Under the pieces are notes generated by a model that had not been told where the DNA came from, ran no database searches, and saw nothing but the letters and a program-made list of their open reading frames with translations. The translations under genes and the position numbers were made by a program. A stretch of DNA of 64,000 nucleotides from BOG-908 sp965199235 (GTDB lineage: Bacteria > Pseudomonadota > Alphaproteobacteria > Acetobacterales > Acetobacteraceae). Positions 45,382 to 53,041 of the stretch are shown in pieces. The first letter of the stretch is position 1; each line of letters starts with the position of its first letter. Where the stretch lies: contig CBDAQU010000002.1 in the NCBI GenBank assembly GCA_965199235.1, positions 3,162,001-3,226,000 on the forward strand, written 5' to 3'.

Positions 45382-45590
45382 AGCTCAGCGCACGCAACCA
45401 GATAAGCGGCCGTGTAACCTCGGTCGTCCGCGGCCAGACCACCGGCCACGTTCACATCGACATCGACATCGGCAACGGCGTGACCGTGCATGCCTCGATC
45501 ACCAACGAGGCCATCGACGACCTGGCGCTGGCGGTGGGCGACGAGGCGACTGCGGTGATAAAATCGTTGGACGTGATGATGGCCAAGTAG
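45378..45590 (+). CDS. Mop/TOBE-domain molybdate-binding protein
   Basis: 70 residues starting KLSARNQISGRVTSVVRGQT and continuing VHIDIDIGNGVTVHASITNEAI to a VGDEATAVIKSLDVMMAK end: the single Mop (TOBE) domain of molbindins, which bind molybdate as hexamers and act as cytoplasmic molybdenum stores or modulators. It overlaps the M20 stop by 4 bp and is followed one base later by a molybdopterin-domain protein, a context that fits molybdenum handling. Confidence 0.88.
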   Translation: MKLSARNQISGRVTSVVRGQTTGHVHIDIDIGNGVTVHASITNEAIDDLALAVGDEATAVIKSLDVMMAK

Positions 45591-45591
45591 C

Positions 45592-46053
45592 GTGCGGCAC
45601 GCGGCCCTCGCGGCTTTCCTGGTCGTGGCCTGTCCGGTTCCGGGTCAGGCGTCTTCGGACGACGGGGCCGCCTTGTCGCTGTCGGGTCGCTTGGCCCATC
45701 CGCGCAGCTTTTCGGCCGCTGAGCTGGCCAGGCTGCCGGTCGTGCAGTCCGATCCTGGCGCACCCGGCCCGCATTGGAGCGGGGTGCTGCTCTGGCCTCT
45801 GCTGGACCAGGCTGGCTGGGTGGACCTGCCCGGGCGCAAGACGCACATGCAGCACGTGATCATGGCGCGCGGACGGGACGGCTACACGGTCGCCCTGTCG
45901 CTTGCCGAGCTGGACCCGAATTTCGAGGGCAAGCAGGTGATGGTGGCGACAGCCCGCGACGGCAAACCGCTGGGCGGCCTTGAGCTGATCGTTCCTGGCG
46001 ACAAGCGCCCCGCCCGCCGCGTGCACGACCTGCAGGCGATCGAGGTGGAGTAG
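45592..46053 (+). CDS. Secreted molybdopterin-domain (sulfite oxidase-like) protein
   Basis: 153 residues from a GTG at 45592. A signal peptide (MRHAALAAFLVVACPVPGQA) precedes a short oxidoreductase-molybdopterin-like domain: SLSGRLAHPRSFSAAELARL, then HWSGVLLWPLLDQAG, a basic stretch, RGRDGYTVALSLAELDP, and a PGDKRPARRVHDLQAIEV ending typical of SUOX-fold fragments. It is about half the size of a full sulfite oxidase core and shows no clear molybdenum-ligand Cys, so it may bind no cofactor. Adjacent to the Mop-domain gene. Confidence 0.7.
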   Translation: MRHAALAAFLVVACPVPGQASSDDGAALSLSGRLAHPRSFSAAELARLPVVQSDPGAPGPHWSGVLLWPLLDQAGWVDLPGRKTHMQHVIMARGRDGYTVALSLAELDPNFEGKQVMVATARDGKPLGGLELIVPGDKRPARRVHDLQAIEVE

Positions 46054-46062
46054 TCAGCAAGG

Positions 46063-46175
46063 CTAGACCGGTTCCACGCAGGGTGTCCGCATGGAGACGG
46101 ACGTGAAACCGGTCCAGCTCTTGTTTTGACGAGCAATGTCGTCACTCCGACCATTATAGTCTGCGTGACATTGCT
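46063..46175 (-). repeat. Family A repeat, copy 7
   Basis: CTAGACCGGTTCCACGCAGG ... GTGAAACCGGTCC hairpin module, then the 56-bp arm ending GTGACATTGCTT. It starts 9 bp after the stop of the molybdopterin-domain gene and runs into a family D hairpin. Confidence 0.85.
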
Positions 46176-46176
46176 T

Positions 46177-46225
46177 GGGGTTCCTGACTCCAGCAGGGAG
46201 TTTGGGGGACAGCGTCCCCCCCCAA
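46177..46225. terminator. Family D double hairpin (degenerate)
   Basis: The stem TTTGGGGGACAGCGTCCCCC (46201 on) matches 58769-58791 and the degenerate GGGGTTCCTGACTCCAG matches the second hairpin of that copy. It sits between the convergent molybdopterin-domain and M13 peptidase genes. Confidence 0.5.
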
Positions 46226-46236
46226 CCTTGCCGCTC

Positions 46237-48267
46237 TTACCAGATCTTCACGCGCTGGGCGGGGCTGAGGTACATCGCCTCGCCTGGCTGCACGTCGAAG
46301 GCGGCGTACCAGCCGTCGATGTTCTGCACCGGACCGTTCACCCTGGCCATCGGCGGAGAGTGCGGGTCCGTCACCAGGCGCTGGCGGGCCGCGTCCGGCC
46401 GGACCTTGGCGCGCCAGACCTGTGCCCAGCCCAGGAACACGCGCTGGTCTCCTGTCATGCCGTCGAGCACCGGGGCCGGCTGGCCGTGCAGCGAAGCATG
46501 ATAGGCGTCCAGCGCCAGCGTGAGTCCGCCGAGGTCGGCGATGTTCTCGCCCATCGTCAGCGCAGGGTTGATGTGGGCGCCAGGCAGGACGTGCATCGCG
46601 GCGAACTCCGCGCCGAAGCGCTTGCCCAGCGCGTCGAAGCGGCGGGCATCCTCTTCGGTCCACCAATCGTGCAGCCGGCCGTGCGCATCGAACTTGCGGC
46701 CCTGGTCGTCGAAGCCGTGCGTCATCTCGTGGCCGATCACCCCGCCGATGGCGCCGTAGTTGATTGCCGGGTCGGCGTCCTTGTTGAAGAAGGGCGGCTG
46801 CAGGATGGCGGCCGGGAACACCACCTCGTTGAACACGGGGTTGTTGTAGGCGTTCACCGTCTGCGGGGTCATGTCCCATTCGTCGCGGTCGACCGGATGA
46901 CCCAGATGCCCGCGCTGGAACGCCCATTCGAAGGCGCTGCCACGCTCGACGTCGCCGTAAAGGTCGTGACTGTCGACGCGCAGGCTGGAATAGTCGCGCC
47001 ACTTCTTCGGGCGGCCGATCTGGAAGTCGAACGCGTCCAGCTTCTCGACCGCCTTCCGGCGGGTTTCGGGCGCCATCCACTCGTTATGTTCCAGGCGCAC
47101 GCGGAAGGCAGCGCGCAGGTCGTGGGTCAGCGCCTCCATCTTGGCCTGCGCTTCGGGCGGGTAGTATTTTGCGACGTAGGCCTCGCCGACCGCCTCGCCC
47201 AGCGCCGTCTCCGTCGCACGCACAGCCCGTTTCCAGCGCGGGCGCTCCTGTGGCTGGCCCTGCAGCTCGCGATTGTTGAACTCGAACGCTGCGGTGACGA
47301 AATCCTTCGACAGCACCGGCGCCGCATTCACCGCAAGGTGGAACGCCGCCCAGGCCTGCAGCGTGTCGATCGGGGTACTGCCCGTCAGCGCGGCGATCTT
47401 GATCAGCGCGGATTTCTCGGCGACCACGACTCGGTCCGGCGAGCCGAGCTGGGCCGCCTGGAAAAACGCCGCCCAGTCGAAACCCGGCGCGTCCTGCTTC
47501 AGCTCGGCCAGCGTCATCGGGTTGTAGGTCTTGTCGGGATCGCGTTCGTCGGCGCGCGCCCAGCTCGCCTCGGCGATCTTCTGTTCGTAGGCGAGCACCT
47601 TCTGCGCGTTGCCCGCCGGGTCGGGCCAGCCCGCCAGCGTCAGCATCCTGGTCACGAAGCCGGCGTATTTCGCTTTCTTGTCGGCAAATTGCGCGCTGAT
47701 GTAATAGTCGCGATCGGGCATGCCCAGGCCCGCCTGGCCGAGCTCGATCGTATAGACAGTCGGGTCCTTCGCGTCCGGTTCGACCGTCATGCCGAACAGC
47801 GAGCCCTGAAAATTGCCCTGCGCCTGGCCTTGCAGGGCGGCGAAATCGGCCTGCGTCTTGAGCGCCGCGACCTGCGCCAGTTCGGGTTTCAGCGGCGCCG
47901 CGCCATGTGACTCGGCTGCCGCCTCGTCCATGAACGCGTGATAGAGCGCGCCCGACTTGCCGACCGCGTCGCCGGGCTGGTCGGCTACGTGGGCCGAAGC
48001 GGCGTCGAGTATGTCGTGCACGCGTTTCTCCGACAGGTCCGACAGCACGACGAAGCTGCCGAAATTGGTCCGGTCGGGCGGGATCACGATGTTCTTGACT
48101 GCCGTCCCGTCGGTGAACTCGTAGAAATTCACGCCAGGCTTCACGCTGCGGTCCATTCCGGTCAGGTCGAACCCCCAGCCGCCGCCGGAAGCTGCCGTCT
48201 TCTCAGCGGCCTGTGCGCTCAGTCCCGCCAGGGCAACGGCCGCGCCGGCGAGCAGGATGCGTTTCAT
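46237..48267 (-). CDS. M13 family zinc metallopeptidase (neprilysin-like), secreted
   Basis: 676 residues from the ATG at 48267, where a signal peptide begins (MKRILLAGAAVALAGLSAQA). The M13 fold is confirmed by the zinc motif VIGHEMTHGFDDQG, the third ligand and hydrogen-bonding segment in GENIADLGGL, and the long helical N-terminal lobe (SVKPGVNFYEFTDGTAVKN). Such peptidases (PepO/neprilysin type) degrade oligopeptides in the periplasm or outside the cell. It lies between convergent and divergent neighbours with no operon partner. Confidence 0.92.
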   Translation of the reverse strand: MKRILLAGAAVALAGLSAQAAEKTAASGGGWGFDLTGMDRSVKPGVNFYEFTDGTAVKNIVIPPDRTNFGSFVVLSDLSEKRVHDILDAASAHVADQPGDAVGKSGALYHAFMDEAAAESHGAAPLKPELAQVAALKTQADFAALQGQAQGNFQGSLFGMTVEPDAKDPTVYTIELGQAGLGMPDRDYYISAQFADKKAKYAGFVTRMLTLAGWPDPAGNAQKVLAYEQKIAEASWARADERDPDKTYNPMTLAELKQDAPGFDWAAFFQAAQLGSPDRVVVAEKSALIKIAALTGSTPIDTLQAWAAFHLAVNAAPVLSKDFVTAAFEFNNRELQGQPQERPRWKRAVRATETALGEAVGEAYVAKYYPPEAQAKMEALTHDLRAAFRVRLEHNEWMAPETRRKAVEKLDAFDFQIGRPKKWRDYSSLRVDSHDLYGDVERGSAFEWAFQRGHLGHPVDRDEWDMTPQTVNAYNNPVFNEVVFPAAILQPPFFNKDADPAINYGAIGGVIGHEMTHGFDDQGRKFDAHGRLHDWWTEEDARRFDALGKRFGAEFAAMHVLPGAHINPALTMGENIADLGGLTLALDAYHASLHGQPAPVLDGMTGDQRVFLGWAQVWRAKVRPDAARQRLVTDPHSPPMARVNGPVQNIDGWYAAFDVQPGEAMYLSPAQRVKIW

Positions 48268-48427
48268 CGGGGTTCGTCTCCACGGTTGGACCGCAACCAT
48301 GGAGTGCCTGGCGGCTGCGGCTGTCAATCAGGTCGGCGGTTACACAATCGTCAGCTTGGCGAGATGCAAAAAGGGCCGCATGGCAATCGGCCACGTGGCC
48401 CCGTCACTTGCTGCGCTGGTATGGCCG

Positions 48428-49093
48428 TCAGTCGGCGGCCAGTGCCATCGTCTTTCGCGCCTGCACCTTCTTGACGTAATCCTCGGTCGCCTCGCCGACC
48501 TGCTCGGCGTGGTTGGCGAACACGTGGTCCGCGCCGGCGAAGATGCGGTAGTCGACGGTCACGTTCTTCTGGGTGTTCAGCTTGTCCACCAGTTTCCGGA
48601 CCGAAGGTTCCGGCACCAGTTCGTCCTGGTCGCCGTGGATCAGCAGCCCGCCGCAGGGACAGGGGGCCAGAAAGCCGAAATCATAGTGGCTGGCTGGCGG
48701 CGCCACCGAAATCCAGCCAGACACCTCCGGCCGGCGCATCAGCAACTGCATGCCGACAAAGGCGCCGAACTGGTAGCCGGCGATCCACAGCCCGCCATGG
48801 CTCGGGTTGACCACCTGCATCCAGTCGAGCGCCGCCGCAGCATCGCCGATCTCGCCGAAGCCGCCATCGTAGCGTCCCTGGCTGCGGCCTACGCCGCGGT
48901 AGTTGAACCGCATCACCGAAAAGCCGAGTTTTTGGAAACTCTGATACATCGTGTAGGTGATGCGGTTGTTCATAGTGCCGCCGTGCAGCGGGTGCGGATG
49001 CATGACCAAGGCGAGCGGTGCTGCACTCTCCTTGCTGTGGTGGTAGCGACCTTCCAGTCGCCCGTCAGGGCCGGCGAACATCACCTCAGGCAT
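48428..49093 (-). CDS. Alpha/beta-hydrolase-fold protein, nucleophile Ser replaced by Gln
   Basis: 221 residues from the ATG at 49093, where the family-typical MPEVMFAGPDGRLEGRYHH begins. The fold is intact (MHPHPLHGGTMNN oxyanion loop, NYRGVGRSQGRYDGG, HGDQDELVP with Asp, AGADHVF with His), but the nucleophile elbow reads GYQFGAFVG: Gln108 stands where this group has Ser (usually G-F/Y-S-F-G). Hydrolysis by the normal mechanism is therefore doubtful. It is divergent from the cysteine desulfurase gene; that neighbour relationship is common in alphaproteobacteria. Confidence 0.85.
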   Translation of the reverse strand: MPEVMFAGPDGRLEGRYHHSKESAAPLALVMHPHPLHGGTMNNRITYTMYQSFQKLGFSVMRFNYRGVGRSQGRYDGGFGEIGDAAAALDWMQVVNPSHGGLWIAGYQFGAFVGMQLLMRRPEVSGWISVAPPASHYDFGFLAPCPCGGLLIHGDQDELVPEPSVRKLVDKLNTQKNVTVDYRIFAGADHVFANHAEQVGEATEDYVKKVQARKTMALAAD

Positions 49094-49345
49094 GGTTTCT
49101 TCGTTCTTCCAGACGAGGCGCCGAGGCATGGCGCGCCGTTCATCAAATGCATAAATATCCGTGCGCGCATCGCCTCGCTCGCATCGGACGTGGAATACGG
49201 ATGGGAGCACCACGCGGAAACTGCCTGGGAACGCACCGGTCCGTGTCAAGCCAGCTTCAGATATAGGCAGGGCAAGGCTCAAGTTAACACTGAAATCGTC
49301 ACATGCCCTTCATGTTTCTACGCGCTGGCTCCACATGCAGCGTCG

Positions 49346-50416
49346 ATGATCTACCTGGATGCCAACGCAACCGAGCCTTTGCGGCCCCAGGCGCGCGATG
49401 CTGCGCTGGCAGCGATGGATCTGACCGGCAACCCTGCCTCGGTCCATGCCGCGGGCCGCGCGTCGCGCCGTATGCTGGAGGATGCGCGCGTCTCGGTGGC
49501 CGCGCGATTCGGCGCGCTGCCAGCCGATCTGGTGTTCACCTCCGGCGGCACGGAAGCCAGCGCCCTGGCCATCGCCGGGTTGTCGGCTGGCCGGCGGGTG
49601 ATCGTGGGTGCGACCGAGCACGATGCGGTGCGCGCGGCGGCGCCCGGTGCTGCAACCCTGCCAGTCGACCGGTCCGGCCGGGCCGATCTTGCGGCCTTGC
49701 ATGCGCTGCTGCGGCAGGGACCCGCCCTGGTCTGCCTGATGCTGGCCAACAACGAGACGGGCGTCCTGCACCCTGTGGCCGAAGCGGCAGAGATCTGCCA
49801 CGCACACGGCGCGCTGCTGCATGTCGATGCGGTGCAGGCCGCGGGGCGCATCGCGTTCACGATGGCGGAGCTCGGCGCGGACAGCCTGGCCATCTCCGGC
49901 CACAAGCTGGGCGGGCCGAAGGGAGCGGGCGCGCTGCTGCTGGCGCCGACCCTGCACCTGCCCGCCCTGATCGCCGGCGGCGGGCAGGAGCGCGGCCGCC
50001 GTGGCGGAACCCAGGCGCTGCCGGCCATCGCCGGCATGGCGGCGGCACTTTCGGCGGCCGGGGAAGGGGCCAGCCTGGCGGTACTGCGGGACCGGATCGA
50101 GGCCGCCCTGCCGCCCCGCGCCGTCATCTGCGGCGGGGGCGACCGCCTGCCCAACACGACGTGCCTGGCGATCCCTGGCCAGCGTGCCGACCTGCAGGTG
50201 ATCGCACTCGACCTGGCAGGCATCGCGGTGTCGGCGGGTGCTGCCTGCAGCTCCGGCAAGGTGGCGCGCAGCCACGTGCTGGATGCCATGGGCCTGGGCG
50301 AGGTGGCAGACTGCGCCATACGCGTGTCGCTGCCCTGGACCGCGACGGCGGGCGACGTCGCCCGCTTCATCGACGTCTACACGGCCAGGCACGGCGCTTC
50401 GGCGATGGCGGCGTGA
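49346..50416 (+). CDS. Cysteine desulfurase, NifS-like paralogue
   Basis: 356 residues from the ATG at 49346. A PLP-dependent class V aminotransferase fold: MIYLDANATEPLRPQARDA, FTSGGTEASALAI, His92 in ATEHDAV stacking on PLP, Lys187 in SISGHKLGGPK holding PLP, and Cys301 in VSAGAACSSGK taking the sulfur. It removes sulfur from cysteine for Fe-S clusters or thiolation. It is shorter than IscS and precedes it with a 4-bp overlap (GTGA); tandem desulfurases of this kind are known in alphaproteobacteria, where the first is often the less active partner. Confidence 0.9.
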   Translation: MIYLDANATEPLRPQARDAALAAMDLTGNPASVHAAGRASRRMLEDARVSVAARFGALPADLVFTSGGTEASALAIAGLSAGRRVIVGATEHDAVRAAAPGAATLPVDRSGRADLAALHALLRQGPALVCLMLANNETGVLHPVAEAAEICHAHGALLHVDAVQAAGRIAFTMAELGADSLAISGHKLGGPKGAGALLLAPTLHLPALIAGGGQERGRRGGTQALPAIAGMAAALSAAGEGASLAVLRDRIEAALPPRAVICGGGDRLPNTTCLAIPGQRADLQVIALDLAGIAVSAGAACSSGKVARSHVLDAMGLGEVADCAIRVSLPWTATAGDVARFIDVYTARHGASAMAA

Positions 50417-51600
50417 GCGTGTATCTCGACAACCAGGCGACCACGCCCTGCGATCCCAGGGTGGTTGCCGCCATGCTGCCCTATTTCGAGGAGTGGTTCG
50501 GCAACCCGCACAGCGCCGAGCACGCGGCGGGTCGGCGTGCGGCCGAGGCGGTGGAGCGTGCCCGCGCCCAGATCGCCGCCCTGATCGGCGCGGAGCCGCG
50601 CGAGATCGTGCTGACCTCGGGCGCCACCGAGTCGAACAACCTCGCCATCAAGGGCGCCGCCCGGTTCGCCGGCAGCGCCGGCCCGCGCCGCATCGTCACG
50701 TTGGCGACCGAGCACAAATGCGTCCTGGAGAGCGTTCGCGACCTCGCGGCCGAAGGGTTCGAGCCGGTCGTGCTGCCCGTGGAGCCGACAGGGCTGCTCG
50801 ACCTCGACCGGCTGGCCCATGCCCTGCGGACGCCCACGCTGCTGGTCAGCGCGATGGCAGTCAACAACGAGACTGGCGTGACCCAGGACCTGTCCGCCAT
50901 CGCCCGCCTCGCCAGGGATGCAGGGGCGATGTTCCACTCCGACGCCGCCCAGGCGGTCGGCAAGATCGCGATCGACGTGAACGCGCACGGGCTGCAGCTC
51001 GCCTCCGTCAGCGCCCACAAGCTTTACGGGCCGAAGGGGGTGGGCGCGCTTTACGTGCGCCGCCGCCCGCGCGTGCGCCTGACGCCGCTGTTCTCCGGCG
51101 GCGGCCAGGAAAGGGGGCTGCGACCCGGCACGATCCCCGCTCCGCTGGCGGTAGGCTTCGGCGAGGCGTGCCGGATCGCGGCCGAGGAGATGGACGATGA
51201 GGCCGCCCGCGTCGCTTCGCTGCGGGACCGGATGCTCGCGCTCCTCTCGGCCGGCATCCCTGGCCTGGCGCAGAACGCCGAAGGGTCGCCCCGCATCGCC
51301 GGCAACCTCAGCCTCCGCCTGCCTGGCCTGCGCGCGCTCGACCTGATCGGGGCCGTGCCGGATATCGCGCTGTCGACCGGGTCGGCCTGCACCTCGGCCG
51401 AGCTCGCGCCCAGCCACGTGCTGACCGCGGTTGGCCTGTCGCGCGTCGAGGCTGCGGCCAGCTTGCGCGTGGGTATCGGACGCTTTACCTCCGACGCCGA
51501 CGTGACCTACGCGGCGGCCCGGCTGAGCGAGGCGTATCGCCGCCTGGCCGAACGGGCGCGCGCCGCTTCCCTGGCACTAGGGCCTGATCGCTTCTGGTAG
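50413..51600 (+). CDS. iscS: Cysteine desulfurase IscS-like
   Basis: 395 residues from a GTG at 50413 overlapping the previous stop. YLDNQATTPCDPRVVAAMLP, TSGATESNNLAIKG, His101, Lys203 in SVSAHKLYGPKGVGALY and Cys326 in LSTGSACTSAELAPSHVL are all in place, so it should be active. The last seven residues (LGPDRFW) and the stop are encoded by a family B repeat, so the original C-terminus has been altered. A ferredoxin follows 98 bp downstream, across that repeat; no iscU, iscA or suf gene is in the window. Confidence 0.93.
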   Translation: MSVYLDNQATTPCDPRVVAAMLPYFEEWFGNPHSAEHAAGRRAAEAVERARAQIAALIGAEPREIVLTSGATESNNLAIKGAARFAGSAGPRRIVTLATEHKCVLESVRDLAAEGFEPVVLPVEPTGLLDLDRLAHALRTPTLLVSAMAVNNETGVTQDLSAIARLARDAGAMFHSDAAQAVGKIAIDVNAHGLQLASVSAHKLYGPKGVGALYVRRRPRVRLTPLFSGGGQERGLRPGTIPAPLAVGFGEACRIAAEEMDDEAARVASLRDRMLALLSAGIPGLAQNAEGSPRIAGNLSLRLPGLRALDLIGAVPDIALSTGSACTSAELAPSHVLTAVGLSRVEAAASLRVGIGRFTSDADVTYAAARLSEAYRRLAERARAASLALGPDRFW

Positions 51601-51683
51601 CCGAAGCGATCAGGCCCTAGCTCTTTGTTTTGGCGAGCGTGTTTATCGTGGTTGAGAATCAACCCGAAGCGATCATGCTCTAG
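51577..51683 (+). repeat. Family B repeat, copy 2, overlapping the iscS 3' end
   Basis: 107 bp bounded by CTAG (51577-51580 and 51680-51683). The first hairpin is GGGCCTGATCGCTTC/GAAGCGATCAGGCCC, then a GAGCTAGCTC-like linker region with CTTTGTTTTGGCGAGC, then GTTGAGAATCAAC and a closing GATCATGCTCTAG. It ends 16 bp before the ferredoxin ATG. Confidence 0.85.
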
Positions 51684-51698
51684 CAGAGGCTTGAGACG

Positions 51699-52028
51699 AT
51701 GCCGAAGATGACCTTCACCCTTCGCGATGGCACGGCGCGCGAGGTGGACGCGCCGCTCGGCCTGTCGGTGCTGGAAGTGGCCCACAAGCATGGCGTGGAC
51801 ATCGAAGGCGCCTGCGAGGGATCGCTCGCCTGTTCGACCTGCCACGTGATCGTCGATCCCGCCTGGTACGGCCGGCTGGCGAAGGCCACGGAGGACGAGG
51901 AGGATATGCTGGATCTGGCCTTCGGACTGCAGTCGACCAGCCGGCTGGGCTGCCAGATCGTGATGACGCAGGAGCTGGACGGGCTGAGCGTGAAGCTGCC
52001 TGCCGGGACGCGCAACCAGCAGGGGTGA
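51699..52028 (+). CDS. fdx: [2Fe-2S] ferredoxin, ISC/adrenodoxin type
   Basis: 109 residues. Cluster ligands are Cys39, Cys45, Cys48 and Cys85 in CEGSLACSTC ... GCQI, spacing C-x5-C-x2-C-xn-C as in ISC-type ferredoxins. It has GHXXDIEGAC-like and the C-terminal PAGTRNQ region typical of this group. It donates electrons for Fe-S assembly. A GAGGCTTGAGACG leader precedes the ATG at 51699. Neighbouring desulfurases support the assignment; next gene starts 4 bp after its stop. Confidence 0.93.
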   Translation: MPKMTFTLRDGTAREVDAPLGLSVLEVAHKHGVDIEGACEGSLACSTCHVIVDPAWYGRLAKATEDEEDMLDLAFGLQSTSRLGCQIVMTQELDGLSVKLPAGTRNQQG

Positions 52029-52032
52029 ACGC

Positions 52033-52455
52033 TTGTCCGTGAGAAAGTTCGGCTTGGTCGCCCTGTCTGCCCTCTGCGTGTCCGGCGCGGCATGGGCACA
52101 GCTCACCCCTGCGGCGAAGATGGCTCTGGCGTCGGCCAACCAGCTCGGCATCCTGGAATACTGTCACGATCATGGCCTGGCGGGCGCGGACGCGCTTGCT
52201 GCCGAACGCCGAGCCTTCGAGAGCGGGCCATCCTCCAACCTTTCGACGGTCCGCACGCAGACCCTCGGCCGCCAGGGTTTTTCCGTGGCGCCGGACGGCG
52301 ACCAGATCACGATTGCCGAGCTCGCCCGCCGCCAGGCCACCACCGTCGCGGCCTTGTGCAAGGACCTGGCGGACTCCTCGTTGCAGTTCGAGGCCGAAAT
52401 GAACCAGGCCGCCCAACGCCGGACGACGCCCGCAACCTCGCCCGGTCCACGTTGA
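52033..52455 (+). CDS. Secreted hypothetical protein
   Basis: 140 residues from a TTG at 52033 (a GTG at 52039 is possible; AGGGG at 52021-52025 fits the TTG better). A signal peptide (MSVRKFGLVALSALCVSGAA, then WAQ) is followed by a helical mature protein with two cysteines (LEYCHDHGL ~60 and AALCKDLADS ~113) that may form a periplasmic disulfide. No family recognised. It starts 4 bp after the ferredoxin stop, so it is probably co-transcribed with it. Confidence 0.6.
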   Translation: MSVRKFGLVALSALCVSGAAWAQLTPAAKMALASANQLGILEYCHDHGLAGADALAAERRAFESGPSSNLSTVRTQTLGRQGFSVAPDGDQITIAELARRQATTVAALCKDLADSSLQFEAEMNQAAQRRTTPATSPGPR

Positions 52456-52551
52456 GGCGACGGCCGCTCACGCGTCGCGTCGAGCGTCTCGGCTTGCATG
52501 CGGCTGGCTGTCTGCTATATCCGCGTGAGCCTGTTGACGTATAGGTAACTC

Positions 52552-52998
52552 TTGGCCCTTCAGGACGAAACCCAGCCGAACGCAGACCGCCCCGCCGGGC
52601 AGGACCCGTTCAGCACGGTGACGCAGATTGCCCGCGACCTGGGTATCACGGCCCGGACCATACGGTTCTACGAGGATAAGGGCCTGATCGCGCCGCAGCG
52701 CGCGGGAAGCACGCGCGTTTATACCGGGCGCGACAGGGCGCGCATGATCTTGATCCTGCGCGGCAAACGGCTCGGGTTCTCGTTGCGCGAGATCAAGGAC
52801 TACCTCGACCTCTACGACGTGGACCACACCCAGCTCGAGCAGATACGGCTGCTGCGGTCGAGCGTCGCCAAGCGCCTCGCCTCGTTGCGCGAGCAGTTTC
52901 ATGCGCTCGAGCAGACCATCGGCGAGCTCGAGACCGTGCAGCGCCAGGCGGAGAATGCGTTTTTCGAGCTGGGCGGGCTGCGCAAGAGAGCCGGCTGA
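52552..52998 (+). CDS. MerR family regulator of the beta-oxidation cluster
   Basis: 148 residues from a TTG at 52552 with AGGT six bases ahead. An N-terminal MerR winged helix (VTQIARDLGITARTIRFYEDKGLI, then RAGSTRVYTGRDRARMILILRGKRLGFSL) leads into a helix-rich coiled dimerisation region. There are no effector cysteines, as in the LiuR group, which controls branched-chain and fatty acid catabolism. Directly upstream of the thiolase (43 bp) in the same direction, it is a likely local regulator of the following genes. Confidence 0.85.
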   Translation: MALQDETQPNADRPAGQDPFSTVTQIARDLGITARTIRFYEDKGLIAPQRAGSTRVYTGRDRARMILILRGKRLGFSLREIKDYLDLYDVDHTQLEQIRLLRSSVAKRLASLREQFHALEQTIGELETVQRQAENAFFELGGLRKRAG

Positions 52999-53041
52999 GA
53001 CACACGCGGCGCGTGCCGCAGAGGTTTGGGAGGTTTCGCTC

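Noticed and set aside
48268..49345. A continuous plus-strand frame upstream of the first cysteine desulfurase gene
   Set aside because: The segment before 49346 is the antisense of the alpha/beta-hydrolase gene and shows no aminotransferase features.
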